64,000 bases of DNA from CAXXOK01 sp963663285 (lineage in GTDB: Bacteria; Bacillota; Clostridia; Christensenellales; Aristaeellaceae), in assembly GCA_963663285.2 (NCBI GenBank), contig CAXXNI010000002.1, positions 434,001 to 498,000 of the forward strand, written 5' to 3'. Positions 60,999 to 64,000 of this stretch are shown piece after piece (position 1 is the stretch's first letter; each line of letters begins with the position of its first letter). Made by a program: the position numbers and the translations under genes. The notes under the pieces were generated by a model, which saw only the letters and a list, made by a program, of their open reading frames with translations, did no database searches and had not been told where the DNA came from.

Positions 60999-61420
60999 AA
61001 TCTTTCCGCCTTTCTCTTCGATCTGTAGCGTGAGGTGTGTTGTTGTAGAGTGAGGACGGTTCATATAACAATAATTTCGGCATATCACTGGGATTTCCTT
61101 TAATATACTTTCCGTGCTTGGTCGTTCAATAAATGACGGCATGTACGGATTTAACCATAGGGGAGATGCAAGTACCAAGTATCTTGCTTAAGCAATTAAA
61201 GCATCCAATTGATCTATGATAGTATGCTCTTCTAATTTGCAGTATGGTAATCAGCAGAGAAACCCAGAAAAATGGATGGCTTCAGTACTATTTCTGCTCA
61301 AGGTCAACACAATATTATGTTTTCGTTTATGAACAGTGTATGCGGAGCGACATATGTGTGAATTCAATGCTTATCTACCATATAAATTGACATCAATTGG
61401 CTCGAGCTTTATAATATTTG
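60999..61420. other. AT-rich intergenic region
   Basis: About 420 bases between two divergent secreted-protein genes. No coding frame, RNA or repeat can be supported apart from the promoter at 61424. Confidence 0.4.
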
Positions 61421-61423
61421 CGT

Positions 61424-61452
61424 TTGCTTGTTTGTTTGTTTTGGAATATAAT
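61424..61452 (+). promoter_or_regulatory. Probable promoter of the IPQTG protein gene
   Basis: TTGCTT (61424-61429), 17 bases, perfect TATAAT (61447-61452). The leader is about 65 bases. Confidence 0.6.
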
Positions 61453-61524
61453 TTGGATATTACATCATAATGCAACCTTTGGTGCTTGTACATATGAAAT
61501 AATACTTTATGGAGATGACAGATA

Positions 61525-62250
61525 ATGTCCCTTCGTTGGACACCGCGCTTTTTACTCGCGGTTATGCTAATCCTATTCTTCGTTCTCGTTCCGTTTTCGG
61601 CTGTTTTTGCTGCTACGTCAACTTCCTCTTTGACTACGCTATTTGCAACCGATAATCAATATGCAGGCAATATGTTTAATCTTACCGTTCTATCAGCCAA
61701 TGACGTTGTCATCAATTCGTTTGACGTAAATATTAACAGTGATTTGCATGAAAACACAAGTGTATCCGTTTATTACCGGCTTGGTGGTTATTCCGGGTAC
61801 GAGGCTAATGCTTCTGCATGGACTTTGGTCGGCACCACAAGCGTTGCAACCAATGGTATTAATGTCCCAACCCCGATTTCTGTTGGCGATTTTACACTTG
61901 CAGCCGGCCAAACGTATGGTATTTATATAACGGTTGATAATTATAGTATGCCATATATTCGGATGTATTATACTGAAGGTACCACCACTTATCAGGATGA
62001 TTATCTGAAAATCTCCGATAGTATCGGGCGCGGTACGCCAAATTTCTCGGGCATCACTATTTTAGAACGTCTGTGGAATGGTACGATCTATTATACTGTG
62101 CAACCGCCTACGCCAACAGTTTCTCCGGTTATCCCGCAAACAGGCGATTCTTCTGGATCTTTTTTATGGCTATTCGGTATAGCTGCCCTGTTAAGCAGTA
62201 GTATTATTATTTTTCTAGTAAGAAAGCATGTTTATTTTCACCGTTATTAA
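61525..62250 (+). CDS. Cell-wall-anchored surface protein with sortase-type IPQTG tail
   Basis: A 241-residue exported protein. N-terminal signal (residues 1-29, hydrophobic core LLAVMLILFFVLVPFSAVFA). The mature part is a beta-sandwich of about 165 residues, rich in Thr/Tyr/Asn, with no recognised family. The end is a textbook sorting signal: IPQTG, then a hydrophobic stretch FLWLFGIAALLSSSIIIFLV and the positive tail RKHVYFHRY. It should therefore be cleaved between Thr and Gly and linked to the wall, given a sortase; none is in the window. GGAGATG precedes the ATG by about 8 bases. Confidence 0.8.
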   Translation: MSLRWTPRFLLAVMLILFFVLVPFSAVFAATSTSSLTTLFATDNQYAGNMFNLTVLSANDVVINSFDVNINSDLHENTSVSVYYRLGGYSGYEANASAWTLVGTTSVATNGINVPTPISVGDFTLAAGQTYGIYITVDNYSMPYIRMYYTEGTTTYQDDYLKISDSIGRGTPNFSGITILERLWNGTIYYTVQPPTPTVSPVIPQTGDSSGSFLWLFGIAALLSSSIIIFLVRKHVYFHRY

Positions 62251-62294
62251 GGAGAAGCCATATCCATATTCTACGCATTGGCTTTTTTCATATG

Positions 62295-62400
62295 GTGTGA
62301 TATTAAAGTGGCTAAAGGGGCTCCCCTATTAAGGGAGTAGGCTGAGTTAACCGGCACAAGGGTTCAACTTCCTCCTTCTCTGTCAAAACCCCGCTGCATA
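62295..62400. other. Degenerate short palindromic repeat-like stretch
   Basis: CTCCC/GGGAG hairpin near 62318-62340 followed by CTGAG and GGTTCAAC. It resembles, at low similarity, the short interspersed palindromic repeats common in Clostridia. Cannot be confirmed from one copy. Confidence 0.25.
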
Positions 62401-62504
62401 AGGATTTGCGGTGTGGTTTTCTTTTTTCTTTCATTGCGCTTCTTGATACTTATTTGGCGCTACTGCTTACACGATTGCCGACATATATACTGGTTACCGA
62501 TGGC

Positions 62505-63123
62505 GGAAAAATATGGCGTTATAACTACCGGTCATGCAAAAAATACCGGGAGCCAGAGAAAGAAAATGCTCGCCTCAAAAAGCTGGTTGCGGATTTGAGC
62601 CCGGATAACGCAATTCCGAAGGATGCCGCAGAGGGAAACTGGTATGCCCGGCGAAACGACGGCAGGCTGTTACCAGCGCACAGGCTAAATTTGAGATCAC
62701 AGCGTCGGGCATGTCGGGCAATACAAATCAGTCATCGAGTTGCACGTTATATGCCTGTTCGTAAGTTGGAAACACCAACAGATCATTGAAACCATATCCG
62801 GTTTATTTGTAACCCGGGGATGTCCTGTCTATCTGCGCAGTGATAATGGCAGCGAATTTACCGCTAAGACGTTGAAGCAATGGTTACAACATTTGGATGT
62901 ATCTACTGCCGATATTGAACCTGTAAGCCCTTGGGAAAATGGATACTGCGAAAGCTTCAGTTCAAAATGCGAGACGAATTCCTGAATGGTGAGCTTTTTG
63001 ACTCGTTGCAAGAAGCCATTATTTTTAACCAGGCGTTGGGTACATACCTATAACACGGTGCGTCCTCACAGTTCCCTGGGGTACCGCCCACCTGCTTCAC
63101 AGACTGTTCTACAGTCTGCTTGA
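62505..63123 (+). pseudogene. Frameshifted IS3-family transposase remnant (orfA end and orfB core)
   Basis: Decayed IS3-family (IS2/IS150-like) transposase. First comes the end of orfA with its leucine-zipper-like region: YREPEKENARLKKLVADLSP. The start of orfB is read in the same frame (RRACRAIQISHRVARYMPVRK) and then broken. The integrase core is in another frame: YLRSDNGSEFTAKTLKQWLQ and PVSPWENGYCESFSSK, holding the second Asp and the Glu of the DDE triad. The end appears in two further frames (MRDEFLNGELFDSLQEA, then NTVRPHSSLGYRPPA) up to TGA at 63121-63123. At least two frameshifts, near 62968 and 63028, plus missing sequence make it inactive. Confidence 0.88.
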
Positions 63124-63180
63124 TCATGGTTGCTCTCTAACTCTATTTTTATGTACATTTTTGGAGTTGACCAGATTTGC
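63124..63180. mobile_element. Possible right end of the IS3 remnant
   Basis: TGTACATTTTTGGAGTTGACCA lies about 25 bases after the transposase stop and resembles an IS3-type right inverted repeat. No matching left copy (TGGTCAACTCC) was found between 62250 and 62500, so the element seems truncated on the left. Confidence 0.35.
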
Positions 63181-63382
63181 ACATACAGGAATACACGTAC
63201 TAATTACGTCTCTCTCCTAATTTGTGTGAATATTATATAGAGTTAGATCAATTAAAATAAGTTGCATATCCTTGTTTTTTATAGATAAAATACGAAGCGT
63301 GTCAATGGTGAGAATGTATACGCTTATAAAGGGTTAATGCTTACCCTGATTTTCAATGAGGGGAGGTCTGTTTGAACTGACA

Positions 63383-64000
63383 TTAATTTTCAAAATAGAG
63401 CGCTTCCATCGATTTGATTATCTGCGTTATTACCGTGTTACGCGGTGTATCAATTTTGTACTGCATACCCATTTTTACGACGGCGCCATTCAGGCTGTCA
63501 ATTTCGGTGGGGATTTTGCGCTTGATATCCTGTAATGTCGAGGAGATGTGCCGGTAGGTAGGCGGCAGAATTTTCTCGAAGAAATCGCTCTCATACAATT
63601 CTGCATTTTTCCAAAATGTTTCATGACCAGCTGCGTGCATGACTGTGAAAATCTCGGCAATGATTTCCTTCATCAAGGAAACAGAGTCTTCGCTTTTCAC
63701 AAGCCCGCCATAATTGGTTCCCAATATCGCGCTGAGCGGATTCAGCGTGCAGTTGTAAAGTAGTTTTGACCAAAGGGTTTTATCGATCTCGTTAGTCGTA
63801 GCACAGGGTATACCGCCCCGGTCGATTGCTTCAGAGAGCTCTCGGCATGCGTCGGCTGGCTCGCCAAAAATACTCCCGATGGACATGGGCGCGGTTAAAA
63901 CGGTTACTTCGCTGATATATGGTTTTGGGCGTTTAAATCCAATTGCGAAGCTTCCGTGATAAATTTGATGCTTATGAAATACAGACATAAACGCCTGCTC
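63383..64000 (-). CDS. panE: Ketopantoate reductase (2-dehydropantoate 2-reductase), C-terminal part, cut by window edge
   Basis: Reduces ketopantoate to pantoate in coenzyme A synthesis, or a related 2-keto acid in paralogues. Only the C-terminal 205 residues are visible; the frame stays open to position 64000, so the ATG at 63986-63988 is internal. The family's helical domain is clear: DKTLWSKLLYNCTLNPLSAILG (the lysine is the catalytic base-like residue) and SSTLQDIKRKIPTEIDSLNGAVVKMG (Ser, Asp and Glu of the active site). The N-terminal NADP-binding half with GxGxxG lies outside. Downstream is the IS3 remnant, with no linked pan genes. Confidence 0.88.
   Translation of the reverse strand, partial: EQAFMSVFHKHQIYHGSFAIGFKRPKPYISEVTVLTAPMSIGSIFGEPADACRELSEAIDRGGIPCATTNEIDKTLWSKLLYNCTLNPLSAILGTNYGGLVKSEDSVSLMKEIIAEIFTVMHAAGHETFWKNAELYESDFFEKILPPTYRHISSTLQDIKRKIPTEIDSLNGAVVKMGMQYKIDTPRNTVITQIIKSMEALYFEN

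Noticed and set aside
1..64000. CRISPR array, prophage or integrase-tRNA island
   Set aside because: No spaced direct repeats, no cas or phage structural genes, and no integrase next to the tRNA genes were found.

Overview
The window looks like a chromosomal segment of an anaerobic, fermentative Firmicute of the class Clostridia. This rests on strong GGAGG-type ribosome binding sites, AdhE plus two [FeFe]-hydrogenases, a Rex-like operator pair, and the Bacillus/Clostridium gene string rbgA-rnhB-comM-dprA-topA-trmFO-hslV-hslU. No genus is claimed. Both ends are cut: a TRAP permease runs off the left edge and a ketopantoate reductase off the right edge.

Region by region. (1) 1-13 kb, uptake and sugar-type metabolism: a TRAP transporter operon (dctP-dctQ-dctM, minus strand); an AfuA/FbpA-type ABC transporter (binding protein, fused permease, ATPase) with a near-consensus promoter and an operator-like inverted repeat; two aldo/keto reductases; a beta-propeller lactonase; a VOC protein; an alpha/beta hydrolase. 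(2) 13-19.4 kb, minus strand: GNAT acetyltransferase, dUTPase, a membrane diguanylate cyclase, then pfkB kinase, class II aldolase and a DUF362 ferredoxin-like protein in a row. (3) 19.5-29.1 kb, the most interesting block: adhE, an APH-like kinase, a [2Fe-2S] thioredoxin-fold protein, a PAS-containing sensory-type (group C) [FeFe]-hydrogenase, a SpoIIE-type phosphatase overlapping it, and a second [FeFe]-hydrogenase (group B-like), preceded by a LysR regulator. This reads as a hydrogen/redox sensing and hydrogen/ethanol output module. adhE has two Rex-like boxes (12 of 14 positions each), and the hydrogenase part has its own promoter and a structured leader.

(4) 29.2-50.2 kb, plus strand, housekeeping: DUF4097 protein, ybaB, recR, rmuC, rbgA, rnhB, a 1426-residue double GT-C glycosyltransferase inserted into the conserved string, comM/yifB, dprA, topA, trmFO, a secreted hydrolase-fold protein whose nucleophile elbow lacks serine, hslV, hslU, the small SRP RNA with its promoter and terminator, glyA and yraN. 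(5) 50.2-57.7 kb, minus strand: a zinc-ribbon single-pass membrane protein, a small acidic protein, an MFS transporter, a pair that resembles DUF6323/DUF6179, a CofE-like ligase and a DEAD-box helicase. (6) 57.9-60.1 kb: an HTH regulator with a LexA-like C-terminus, an isochorismatase-like hydrolase, and a tRNA operon (Leu-UAG, Gly-GCC, Gly-UCC, Pro-GGG). (7) 60.1-64 kb, accessory: two secreted proteins of unknown function (one with an IPQTG sortase-type tail), a frameshifted IS3-family remnant, and the partial panE-like gene.

No CRISPR array, prophage, rRNA operon or intact insertion sequence was seen. All family assignments come from motifs read in the translated sequence, without any database search.
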